Source: Chloroflexota bacterium (lineage in GTDB: Bacteria; Chloroflexota; Anaerolineae; B4-G1). From it: a DNA stretch of 11,794 nt. Position 1 is the first letter of the stretch. Every line of letters begins with the position of its first letter. The notes under the pieces are model-generated. The model was not told where the DNA came from and made no database searches. It worked only from the letters and a program-made list of their open reading frames with translations. The DNA lies in NCBI GenBank assembly GCA_024232355.1, contig JAAEPW010001203.1, positions 1 through 11,794 on the forward strand, given 5' to 3'. Below are positions 6,031 to 11,794 of the stretch, piece by piece. The position numbers and the translations under genes were made by a program.

Positions 6031-7398
6031 TATCAACCTCCTTAGATTTGGTGTTGTGAATTGAGGAACGTAGCCGCTTCGTCGTTCCTTACGACTGATG
6101 AGATAACCGCTGTAAGCGGTGGTGAACTCGAAAAAGGGGCGCAGGTCATTGCCAGATAAAAAGTCACGGTAGCGCAAAAGTAGGTTGTAATCGTCGCTGT
6201 GGGTCTCGTTGAACTGACGCACGACCGATTCGTGCTCGGCCAGCACGGCGAGGGCGCTTTCTACGTCGGCGTCCTGTTCAACTTGAACCCAACCGGGCAA
6301 GCGGATGAACGATAGATTCATCGTCGCCACAGCGTTGCCCAGGTCCTTGTAAAAGGCACTGTAAAAACCGGACACCACGTGGGATGGTCGCTGACGCTTG
6401 AACAGGCGCGCCTTGAGGCTGGCCCCTTCTTCCTGGCGAGCAAAGTCGAGCAGGGCCTGGGTGTAGCGGATGGCGGCCAGCACGTCGGAGCGGATGGCGG
6501 TTTCGGCGCGGGCCATACGCCCCCGGAAGGCGTGCATAATCTTGGCACTCTCCCCTAAATCGATCTCGGATGGAGCCAGTACATAGGTCTTGCGATCTTT
6601 GACACCACGCAGTTGTTTGGTCAGGGCGGCATGGTAAAAGCCCACTGCCTTGAGCCATTCCATCAGCCAGAAGCCTTTCACGTTTCCCATGCTCAGATTG
6701 TCGGCTTTGGCCCGGTTCTGCCCTTTTCCCTGGCTGGGATTGTAGATCTGGGCAGCGGTGGTTTGGGGCTTGATGCCCCAACCGTGGGCCTTGTCCAATT
6801 CTTTCCAGGTTGCAATGGCCGCGCTCCAATCATTCGGCGTCTGGGCAAAGAGATCGCGCAACATCACGAGGACCTCAGGCAACACTCCCTGGATGGCCCA
6901 CCACTGGGTCATCAGCTTATTGTAGCCGATGAGGGCAGCGGGATTGATTGCTCGAAAGACGTCCCAATCCGGGTGGGGATACTTGCCACGCAAGATTCCT
7001 AGTTCTGGGTGGTTGATCTCTTGCCGACCCAAAGCTCTTTGTGCTTCTTTGGATAGGCCCTTACGCAACTCGAAGAACTCGGTGCGCTTTTCCCGTTCGG
7101 TCTCGTAATCCACCACTGCCTGCGGCGGCAGGTCGTCAGGCAACTTGGCAGCGTTCTTGCGCGTGCGGATGACCCAGGTGGGTGTATAAGGGCCTTTCAT
7201 CGCTGCCAGCTTGGCGTCGTTCAGCGCGGGTGTGCATTCCAGGCAATAGTAGGCGCTGTGGTCGCTCAGGTGGACCGAGGGCTGTGTGTGCCCACCGGTG
7301 CGACTCAGCACGTCGCTCACTACCACTGCCAGACCGTAGACCAGCAGTTGATCGGCGAACGTGCCGGTGGATTTGTCCACGAATAGGGTTTGGGTCAT
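5602..7398 (-). CDS. cas8: Cas8-type large subunit of type I Cascade, with embedded small-subunit region
   Basis: The 598-residue product sits between cas3 and cas7, where the PAM-recognising large subunit is expected. I place it in Cas8 by context, size and architecture; sequence similarity between Cas8 families is too low to name a subtype by eye. A lone CxxC (C52, C55) is present without the second pair needed for a zinc finger. The C-terminal portion (about 457-598) is helical and resembles a fused small subunit, ending in an acidic tail. The start is ATG at 7398, with GAGGAGG at ideal distance. The open frame continues 56 codons further upstream into cas3 from a non-ATG start, but that stretch overlaps cas3 and has no such site. 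The gap after cas3 is 23 bases. Confidence 0.82.
   Translation of the reverse strand: MTQTLFVDKSTGTFADQLLVYGLAVVVSDVLSRTGGHTQPSVHLSDHSAYYCLECTPALNDAKLAAMKGPYTPTWVIRTRKNAAKLPDDLPPQAVVDYETEREKRTEFFELRKGLSKEAQRALGRQEINHPELGILRGKYPHPDWDVFRAINPAALIGYNKLMTQWWAIQGVLPEVLVMLRDLFAQTPNDWSAAIATWKELDKAHGWGIKPQTTAAQIYNPSQGKGQNRAKADNLSMGNVKGFWLMEWLKAVGFYHAALTKQLRGVKDRKTYVLAPSEIDLGESAKIMHAFRGRMARAETAIRSDVLAAIRYTQALLDFARQEEGASLKARLFKRQRPSHVVSGFYSAFYKDLGNAVATMNLSFIRLPGWVQVEQDADVESALAVLAEHESVVRQFNETHSDDYNLLLRYRDFLSGNDLRPFFEFTTAYSGYLISRKERRSGYVPQFTTPNLRRLIMHSQEGPRLSKILDTPGFQNIAYAIRQATVTAQYRKQQGDRKYDVRYGLGQQLARKAAYPQDFIAELADFLAKYNAENAQIMENRPGPYRRSIRTSDIDDIVALIDEFKDSRLICNLLVAYGYARVPREEDSENQSTDTDDE
6037..6043 (-). 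promoter_or_regulatory. Internal Shine-Dalgarno AAGGAGG within cas8
   Basis: The site lies 6 bases before the internal ATG. In the Cas8 frame it falls on codons CTA AGG AGG TTG, so two consecutive AGG arginine codons (R453, R454) create it. It decides the start of the embedded 142-residue product. Confidence 0.75.
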
Positions 7399-7421
7399 AT
7401 TTTTGCCTCCTCGTTTTTTCG

Positions 7422-9815
7422 CTATGGGCTTCCCATCATAGTTCCCAACTGATCTGACCGACGCAAAGCACGTGCCAGGAGCACGTAAGCCAGAAACTCC
7501 CCATCTCGCCCCGGATTCACGACAAAGTCTCTGACAGTCAACTCTGTTGGATCCTCGTTTGGCCACAACTCGACATCAAGCCCGACTAGGTGAGGGGGCA
7601 ACGATTTCAATGTCTCAGATACCTCTTGAATGGCGTCAGTGACTAGTGTATACGGTTTCCCTTGTTTTGTAAAAGCTCCGTGGTGGCGGGCAATGGCGGT
7701 GAAAGCCGCGTTAAAGACCGGCTCACAGTTCTGGCACGCCGAGGCCAGCAGAGGGGCAACCGCTACCGCCCCCTCGACGGCGTGTGGCGGCTTGCGATGC
7801 AGCGATTTCTGTTTTTCCCAATGCAACGGGTTGGTGGGGTCAGAGTCGGTGTGAGCGTAGAATCCGGGCGGCGCGGGTTGTCTGATGGCCTTTTGATAGC
7901 GCACTACCCAGTCCTGCCAGCCCTGGTTGAGCTTGCCTACGTCGTGCAGAAGGGCGACCAGGTGGGCTGCCCGCTCCATCACCCCGTCCGGCCAGCCGCA
8001 GGCGCGTTCCAATCGGGCAGCAGCCGGAGCCAGCTCAGGCCAGGCGTGGCCCTGAAAGGCATGGTAGACCAGACGCGCATGTTCGGCATAACTCTCCAAG
8101 CGGTAGGCGTAGCCGCCTCGCTGAGCGGCCTCTCGCGCCGGTGCCAGCTTGGCCCGGTACCCGGTGCCCCGATCTGGCACAAAGCCCAGATGGGGATCAT
8201 ACCCTGCCAGCGCCGGATGTACTAACACCATAGCTGATCCAGCTACATCGCGTTTGTTCTCTTTACTTATCGGTATCCAATTATAGGATGATTGGCCGCG
8301 ATCCTCCACATCATCCATATCATGTAGCGCTTGGACTCCGTAGCCGCCATCCAGGTCAAGGTCCCACTCTCGCTCCAGCCACTTGTTCACCAGACCATAG
8401 ATTGTGCCAGGATGCAAGCCGAAGGCCTCGGCGGCAAAGGGACACTCGGCCACCGCCAGAGGGTCATCGTGTACCACTACCAGCCGAGATGATACTGCGC
8501 GGATCAAGTTGCCAGCATCGCCGCCCTGCTGGCCGTCCATCACGGCATTCATCCTGCGCCGGTGCATCTCACGGGTAGCAGTCAGACCATCAACAATGGA
8601 CCGATCCCGAGGACCATGGGCCGCACTGACAATCGCTTGTTCATCACTGAAAGTCAATGTGTCGCCATGACAGCTCTGGAACTCGATCAGTGTGCGGGCG
8701 ATTTCGTCTAACTGATCCTGATAAGGCCACGCTTTGGATGTCAGATCAATGAACTCACCTTCCGCATCAAGCGCCTCGGTATAAATATACACGTTCCCTT
8801 CCTCGTTCTCGTATCGGGCGCAGCGCCCCGCGCGCTGTAGGACGGCATTGGCCGGGGCAAGTTCGGTGTGGAGCGTTTGGCAGGTAATGTCCAGGCCGAC
8901 TTCGATCACCTGGGTAGCGACGACGATCCAACTTCCGCTTGGATCACCATCTTTGCTGAACAACTCACGGATCTGTCCTTCGATTCGCTGACGGTCCTCC
9001 GGCAGAAAACGACTATGGAGCAAAAGCACTTGAGCATCACCTCGATCGGGATGGCTACGCAACGCCTCAAAGAGAGCACGGGCGCGGTCCACCACGTTGC
9101 AGACGACCAAGGTGCGACACTGGTGCCGTGCCAGTACAGCATCGGCGCACAGTGGGCTATCAGCAACGTGGTAGCGGCGGGTCTTTTGCTGTGATGAAAG
9201 TGACTGCATTGCCTGGCGAGCAGTATCGTCCTCCGGCACTACTACGGCATCCAGCACATTGGCCAGACCATCCAGCATATTGCTGGAGAACGTGGCCGTC
9301 ATAAGCAAGAAGGGTGCTATGCCACGCAGCATACGTAGCATCTCCAGGGTGGTAGGTAACGTGGAAACGGGGTCAAACAGGTGAAACTCGTCAAAGACCA
9401 AATATGAGGCAACTATTGCACCAGCGTTCAGGTTGCTCATTCGACGTGAGAGACTATAGGGCGAGAGTAGAAAGCTGCTCAATACTTGGTCTATGGTGGC
9501 AAAGGTGAGTGTAGCCGTCAGCTCTTTGTCATCAGTGTGTTCGCCGGTCTGGATGGCGACACGAATGCGGTCATCTCGTCCTGCTCGTCTTACCTTGGTA
9601 GCATACTCACTTACAAACTGGTTGGCTAACACTCGCATCGGTACAGCGTACAAGCATTTATGAGGAAAATCGCGCGCATGCTCGATGGCATCGAGGAACG
9701 GCAACATTGCTGCCAGTGTTTTTCCTGCGCCGGTAGGAGCTTGTAGGATGACGTTGCGACCACTCAGAAGTAAATCAGCCACTTGTCGTTGAAAGGGATA
9801 AAGAACTAGGCTCAT
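7422..9815 (-). CDS. cas3: Cas3 helicase-nuclease with C-terminal HD domain
   Basis: Cas3 is the ATP-driven helicase and HD nuclease recruited by Cascade to shred the target. The 797-residue product begins directly with the helicase: Walker A QAPTGAGKT (25-33), DEFH box (142-145), MTATF motif III (172-176), and motif VI QRAGRCAR (327-334). The HD nuclease follows at about 575-790 with H579, H624-D625 in LLHDVGKL, K628, H678, H711-H712 in ARHHG, and D788. All expected metal-binding positions appear intact. The classical order is HD first; here it is reversed, as in fused Cas3'-Cas3'' and in subtype I-G Cas3. The ATG follows the WYL gene stop by 3 bases, with GGAG inside the end of that gene, so the two are co-transcribed and probably coupled. 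Confidence 0.95.
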   Translation of the reverse strand: MSLVLYPFQRQVADLLLSGRNVILQAPTGAGKTLAAMLPFLDAIEHARDFPHKCLYAVPMRVLANQFVSEYATKVRRAGRDDRIRVAIQTGEHTDDKELTATLTFATIDQVLSSFLLSPYSLSRRMSNLNAGAIVASYLVFDEFHLFDPVSTLPTTLEMLRMLRGIAPFLLMTATFSSNMLDGLANVLDAVVVPEDDTARQAMQSLSSQQKTRRYHVADSPLCADAVLARHQCRTLVVCNVVDRARALFEALRSHPDRGDAQVLLLHSRFLPEDRQRIEGQIRELFSKDGDPSGSWIVVATQVIEVGLDITCQTLHTELAPANAVLQRAGRCARYENEEGNVYIYTEALDAEGEFIDLTSKAWPYQDQLDEIARTLIEFQSCHGDTLTFSDEQAIVSAAHGPRDRSIVDGLTATREMHRRRMNAVMDGQQGGDAGNLIRAVSSRLVVVHDDPLAVAECPFAAEAFGLHPGTIYGLVNKWLEREWDLDLDGGYGVQALHDMDDVEDRGQSSYNWIPISKENKRDVAGSAMVLVHPALAGYDPHLGFVPDRGTGYRAKLAPAREAAQRGGYAYRLESYAEHARLVYHAFQGHAWPELAPAAARLERACGWPDGVMERAAHLVALLHDVGKLNQGWQDWVVRYQKAIRQPAPPGFYAHTDSDPTNPLHWEKQKSLHRKPPHAVEGAVAVAPLLASACQNCEPVFNAAFTAIARHHGAFTKQGKPYTLVTDAIQEVSETLKSLPPHLVGLDVELWPNEDPTELTVRDFVVNPGRDGEFLAYVLLARALRRSDQLGTMMGSP

Positions 9816-9818
9816 TGG

Positions 9819-10862
9819 CTATTCTCCAAAGTAATTGGCAAAGGTCCGATCCAAAGTATCGGTCCCGGTCTCGCTGCCTCGACTAATCTGCCAGCCATAA
9901 GATTCCGCCAGTCGTCGCGACTCTCCCATTATCTGCTCCCGCAGTTCTCTCGGCTCCAGCACCTCCACGTCAGCGCCCCATCCCCTGATCCAGGGGAGCA
10001 TTTCTTGAGGTTCGGCAACTTGGGCAAGCCAGATGAGGTGTCCGTCGGATTGCTCCTTTAGTTGTTCATTACTGTGCCAACGAGTCTCTCGCACACGGTG
10101 GGCTATGCGGGGGTGGAAACGCAGGACGACCTCGACGGGCTCGGACTCAGTGTACCAGATGCCCCAGGCGTCGGCGAGCTTGTCGCGGGGGTCAAAGTCA
10201 GTGGGGATGGTGTAGGTGTCGTCAAGAATGCGTGCGGATCTGATGCGCTCGATTTTAAAGGTGCGCAGTGCGTCTGGCGGCTCTCGGTGCCCGATGACGT
10301 GAGAGGTTTGCCCAACTGCATAGGGTTCGATGTAGTAGGGAGCAAAGGTATATTCGAATATCCGTTGGTCAGGCATTTGGTGCTTGAGGCATACCTTGCG
10401 CCCCAAGGACCAGGCGCGCGTTAGTGTCTCTAACACCTCCAGATATACGGGATCGTGACGTTGAGCCTCGTCATCCATCACGTTGGCAGAAGCGGTTAGG
10501 TGATGCGAGATGAAGGGCGCTAGTTGCTCCAGAGCGATGCCCAATTTCCGCAGCGCCGACGCGGCGTGGGGATTATGTTTGTCGGTGCGGGTAGCCATCA
10601 GACGAGAGGCGATGTGAAGGGCCATCGCTTCGTGCAGTGTGAGTCGTACTTGGGTGAGGTAGTGGTCGCGGTCGATGGTCAACCTGCCATCGTCGGTCTC
10701 GTGGATGCAGAAGCGTCCGAGATCCGGCAGGTAGCGATAGATAGTGGAGCGGTTGACGCCCAGCCGCCGGGCGATCTCTGCCTGGGTCAACCCTTCTGGG
10801 TAGGCCAGTAACAGGGCTTCGATTTGCAACCATCGTTCGGCTTTGTTGGATGCTCGTTCCAT
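9819..10862 (-). CDS. WYL-domain transcriptional regulator of the cas operon
   Basis: The 347-residue product has an N-terminal helix-turn-helix (about 24-46, LTQAEIARRLGVNRSTIYRYL). A WYL domain follows at about 140-212, its core PYYIEPYAVGQTSHVIGH (175-192) carrying the PYYIEPY variant of the ligand-binding motif. A C-terminal WCX extension follows (about 243-316, VEVVLRFHPRIAHRVRE). WYL proteins are common regulators in CRISPR and other defence loci and are thought to sense nucleic acids or nucleotides. This one is the first gene of the operon, 3 bases before cas3, so it probably controls its own operon. The ATG has an AAAGGA site at moderate spacing. The sign of control (repressor or activator) cannot be told from the sequence. 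Confidence 0.92.
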   Translation of the reverse strand: MERASNKAERWLQIEALLLAYPEGLTQAEIARRLGVNRSTIYRYLPDLGRFCIHETDDGRLTIDRDHYLTQVRLTLHEAMALHIASRLMATRTDKHNPHAASALRKLGIALEQLAPFISHHLTASANVMDDEAQRHDPVYLEVLETLTRAWSLGRKVCLKHQMPDQRIFEYTFAPYYIEPYAVGQTSHVIGHREPPDALRTFKIERIRSARILDDTYTIPTDFDPRDKLADAWGIWYTESEPVEVVLRFHPRIAHRVRETRWHSNEQLKEQSDGHLIWLAQVAEPQEMLPWIRGWGADVEVLEPRELREQIMGESRRLAESYGWQISRGSETGTDTLDRTFANYFGE

Positions 10863-10900
10863 ATTTGAGATGTCCTTTCATCTGTGTTGCGTTCGTTATC

Positions 10901-10932
10901 AGTATACCACACTCGTATCCTGAATTCTGCAA
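10901..10932 (-). promoter_or_regulatory. Candidate promoter of the cas operon
   Basis: On the minus strand, TGGTATACT gives an extended -10 (TATACT, 10901-10906). A possible -35, TTGCAG, lies at 10927-10932 with a long 20-base spacer. The extended -10 could make up for the spacing. It lies 38 bases before the WYL gene start. Confidence 0.5.
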
Positions 10933-10938
10933 CAGAAT
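10924..10938. promoter_or_regulatory. Dyad ATTCTG-CAA-CAGAAT over the -35 box; candidate operator
   Basis: Perfect 6-bp arms with a 3-base spacer overlap the proposed -35 of the cas operon promoter. The placement suits a repressor site, for example for the WYL regulator or the adjacent small winged-helix protein. Which protein binds is not known. Confidence 0.4.
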
Positions 10939-10993
10939 GGGGCGATTTTCGGTCAAGTCTGAAGTCTCTTGGCGGTTTCGATGATGGGAATTG

Positions 10994-11203
10994 TTATCCT
11001 CTCCGCCGAAATACGCTCAAAAGACCTCGTTCGTCTTCTATCAGCAATGTGCCCTGGTCTTCAAGTGCTGGTAGGTCCCGTTGTACTGTCGAACGATGGG
11101 TTTCTAAAAGTCGTGCCACTTGGCTCGGTCGAATTGCACCGGGATATTCGGGGATAACCTCCTCGTACCTGTCTAACCGTTCTTGGTTGGGCCTGCGTGC
11201 CAT
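10994..11203 (-). CDS. Small (69-residue) winged helix-turn-helix DNA-binding protein
   Basis: The product consists of little more than one DNA-binding domain. There is a basic N-terminus (MARRPNQERLDRY), then a helix-turn-helix at about 24-46 (AIRPSQVARLLETHRSTVQRDL), then a wing of two short strands (GTLLIEDERGLLSVF, 51-65). It resembles the N-terminal domain of DeoR-type or WYL-type regulators without an effector domain. The ATG at 11203 has AAGGAGG 6 bases upstream. A longer open frame extends upstream to 11719, but it crosses the promoter and lacks protein-like sequence, so it is rejected. The gene lies 131 bases upstream of the WYL gene in the same direction. It may regulate itself and the cas operon. 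The gene is well supported; its target is inferred. Confidence 0.82.
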   Translation of the reverse strand: MARRPNQERLDRYEEVIPEYPGAIRPSQVARLLETHRSTVQRDLPALEDQGTLLIEDERGLLSVFRRRG

Positions 11204-11218
11204 ATTGCACCTCCTTGT

Positions 11219-11238
11219 GAATGAATTTGACTTCATTC
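11219..11238. promoter_or_regulatory. Inverted repeat GAATGAA-N6-TTCATTC; candidate operator
   Basis: Perfect 7-bp arms with a 6-base spacer lie in the leader of the 69-residue regulator, a few bases before its ribosome site. It could be an autoregulatory operator, or in RNA a hairpin next to the ribosome site. Confidence 0.5.
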
Positions 11239-11248
11239 TATCAAGTAG

Positions 11249-11269
11249 GTGTTGCAGGTACGACAACAC
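11249..11269. promoter_or_regulatory. Inverted repeat GTGTTG-N9-CAACAC; candidate operator
   Basis: Perfect 6-bp arms separated by 9 bases lie just downstream of the -10 of the small regulator gene, about where transcription would begin. This is a second dyad, with a sequence different from that at 11219-11238. Confidence 0.4.
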
Positions 11270-11282
11270 TAGTGCATCAATT

Positions 11283-11310
11283 AGTATACTTTTCTCCCTA
11301 ATTTGTGCAA
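11283..11310 (-). promoter_or_regulatory. Promoter of the 69-residue regulator
   Basis: TTGCAC (-35, 11305-11310) and TATACT (-10, 11283-11288) are separated by 16 bases, close to the sigma-70 consensus. The expected start point gives a leader of about 70 bases containing both inverted repeats. The -10 lies within the perfect palindrome AGTATACT. Confidence 0.65.
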
Positions 11311-11467
11311 ATCGGAGGACAGAGAGGCAGGAGAAAATTGGCCAACCAAGGGAAAAGATGTGATGACGTCGCGGGCGTAGCTGGCGACGAGGGCGAAAGC
11401 ATCGTACAATGGCCAAAGCAAGAAACCACTCCATCATCCTTCTCTTCCCTCCTCGCCCATTCCAGAG

Positions 11468-11473
11468 TACAAT
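11468..11473 (+). promoter_or_regulatory. Possible -10 element (TACAAT) of the divergent recombinase-like gene
   Basis: TACAAT lies 28 bases before the ATG at 11502. No clear -35 is present at 16-18 bases upstream, so support is weak. The rest of 11311-11467 shows no gene I can support. Confidence 0.3.
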
Positions 11474-11501
11474 ACCCCATGCAAAACCAAGGAGATTCCC
11501 A

Positions 11502-11794
11502 ATGCCCCACTCAACAGCAAATCGCACCGCCCTATACGCCCACGTTGCCCTCAACGCACAAACCGAGGACATCACCATCGCCGCCCAACTGACCTCAATG
11601 CGCGAATACGCAGCCCAACGAGGTTGGACCATCACCGCCGAGTTCACAGACACCCACACCAACACCCGTTCCAACCTCCAAGACCTCCTCGCCGCCATCG
11701 AGGAACACACCTTCAACATCGTCCTCGTCTATACCCTCGCCACCCTCTCCGACTCTATCTTTGACACCCTCGCCATCTTGGAAACACTGGGCAA
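11502..11794 (+). CDS. Serine-recombinase-like N-terminal domain, catalytic residues missing (partial at window edge)
   Basis: The 97 visible codons align by eye with the resolvase N-terminal domain: RTALYAHVAL (8-17) for the usual YARVS strand, IAAQLTSMREYAAQRGW (26-42) for the QL..YA...GW helix, F48-D50 for the EYxD strand, and FNIVLVYTLATLSDS (71-85) for the FDVVLVxKLDRLSRS strand. The catalytic serine is A16, the first active-site arginine is H14, and the DR...R set reads A80-T81...D84. No activity is expected from this domain. The ATG has GGAG 7 bases upstream. Codon use is odd: 64 of 97 codons end in C and 16 residues are threonine. The frame is open to the window edge, so this is either a diverged family member with another role or a recently decayed gene. 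It diverges from the small regulator. Confidence 0.65.
   Translation, partial: MPHSTANRTALYAHVALNAQTEDITIAAQLTSMREYAAQRGWTITAEFTDTHTNTRSNLQDLLAAIEEHTFNIVLVYTLATLSDSIFDTLAILETLG

Noticed and set aside
6278..6829. 183-codon minus-strand open frame inside cas8
   Set aside because: It is an out-of-frame shadow of cas8, with repeated proline/arginine-rich composition and no domain.
7399..7566. Upstream 56-codon extension of cas8 into the end of cas3
   Set aside because: It overlaps cas3 coding sequence, and a GAGGAGG site sits directly before the ATG at 7398.
11204..11719. Long upstream extension of the small winged-helix gene (241 residues in total)
   Set aside because: It crosses a good promoter and ribosome site, its sequence does not look like a protein, and it lies antisense to the recombinase-like gene.
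1..11794. CRISPR repeat array inside the window
   Set aside because: No regularly spaced 25-37-base repeats are visible on either strand.

Overview
The window is essentially one CRISPR-Cas locus, on the minus strand. A compact type I cas operon reads from about 10.86 kb down to 0.17 kb, in this order: WYL-domain regulator, cas3, cas8 (large subunit), cas7 (DevR type), cas5, a gene I do not recognise from standard cas operons, cas6, cas1, cas2, cas4. Spacing is tight (3, 23, 116, 9, 16, 43, 1 and 9 bases, then an 8-base overlap), so a single transcript is likely. The bacterium has about 55-60% G+C coding sequence, strong AGGAGG ribosome sites and WYL-regulated CRISPR. Together with the DevR-type Cas7 and the Cas6 family with a CxxC-type N-terminus, this suggests a Chloroflexota-like or other deep-branching bacterium. 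That assignment is an inference only.

Region by region. At 1-165 there is A+T-rich DNA with no gene, just downstream of cas4, holding an inverted repeat and phased near-direct repeats. It may be the leader of a CRISPR array lying off the left edge; no repeats are visible inside the window. At 166-3113 lies the adaptation and crRNA-processing half (cas4, cas2, cas1, cas6). At 3157-3699 is a small helix-hairpin-helix protein resembling the DNA-glycosylase (HhH-GPD) fold, built into the operon with its own good ribosome site. At 3716-9815 is the interference half: cas5, cas7, cas8 and cas3. At 9819-11203 are two DNA-binding regulators, a WYL protein and a 69-residue winged-helix protein. Each has a recognisable promoter and inverted repeats that could be operators. 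At 11502-11794 a divergent, edge-truncated gene encodes a serine-recombinase N-terminal domain whose catalytic residues are substituted.

How it should work (family knowledge). Cas6 cuts pre-crRNA. Cas8, Cas7, Cas5 and a small subunit form Cascade. Cas3 is recruited to degrade the target. Cas1, Cas2 and Cas4 acquire spacers. The most notable observation is that the small subunit, which has no gene of its own here, appears to be encoded inside cas8. A near-perfect Shine-Dalgarno, made from two consecutive AGG arginine codons, sits 6 bases before an in-frame ATG that would give a 142-residue Cas11-like product. Other unusual points are the helicase-then-HD domain order in Cas3, the HhH-GPD-like passenger gene, and the apparently inactive, extremely C-rich recombinase gene diverging from the small regulator.
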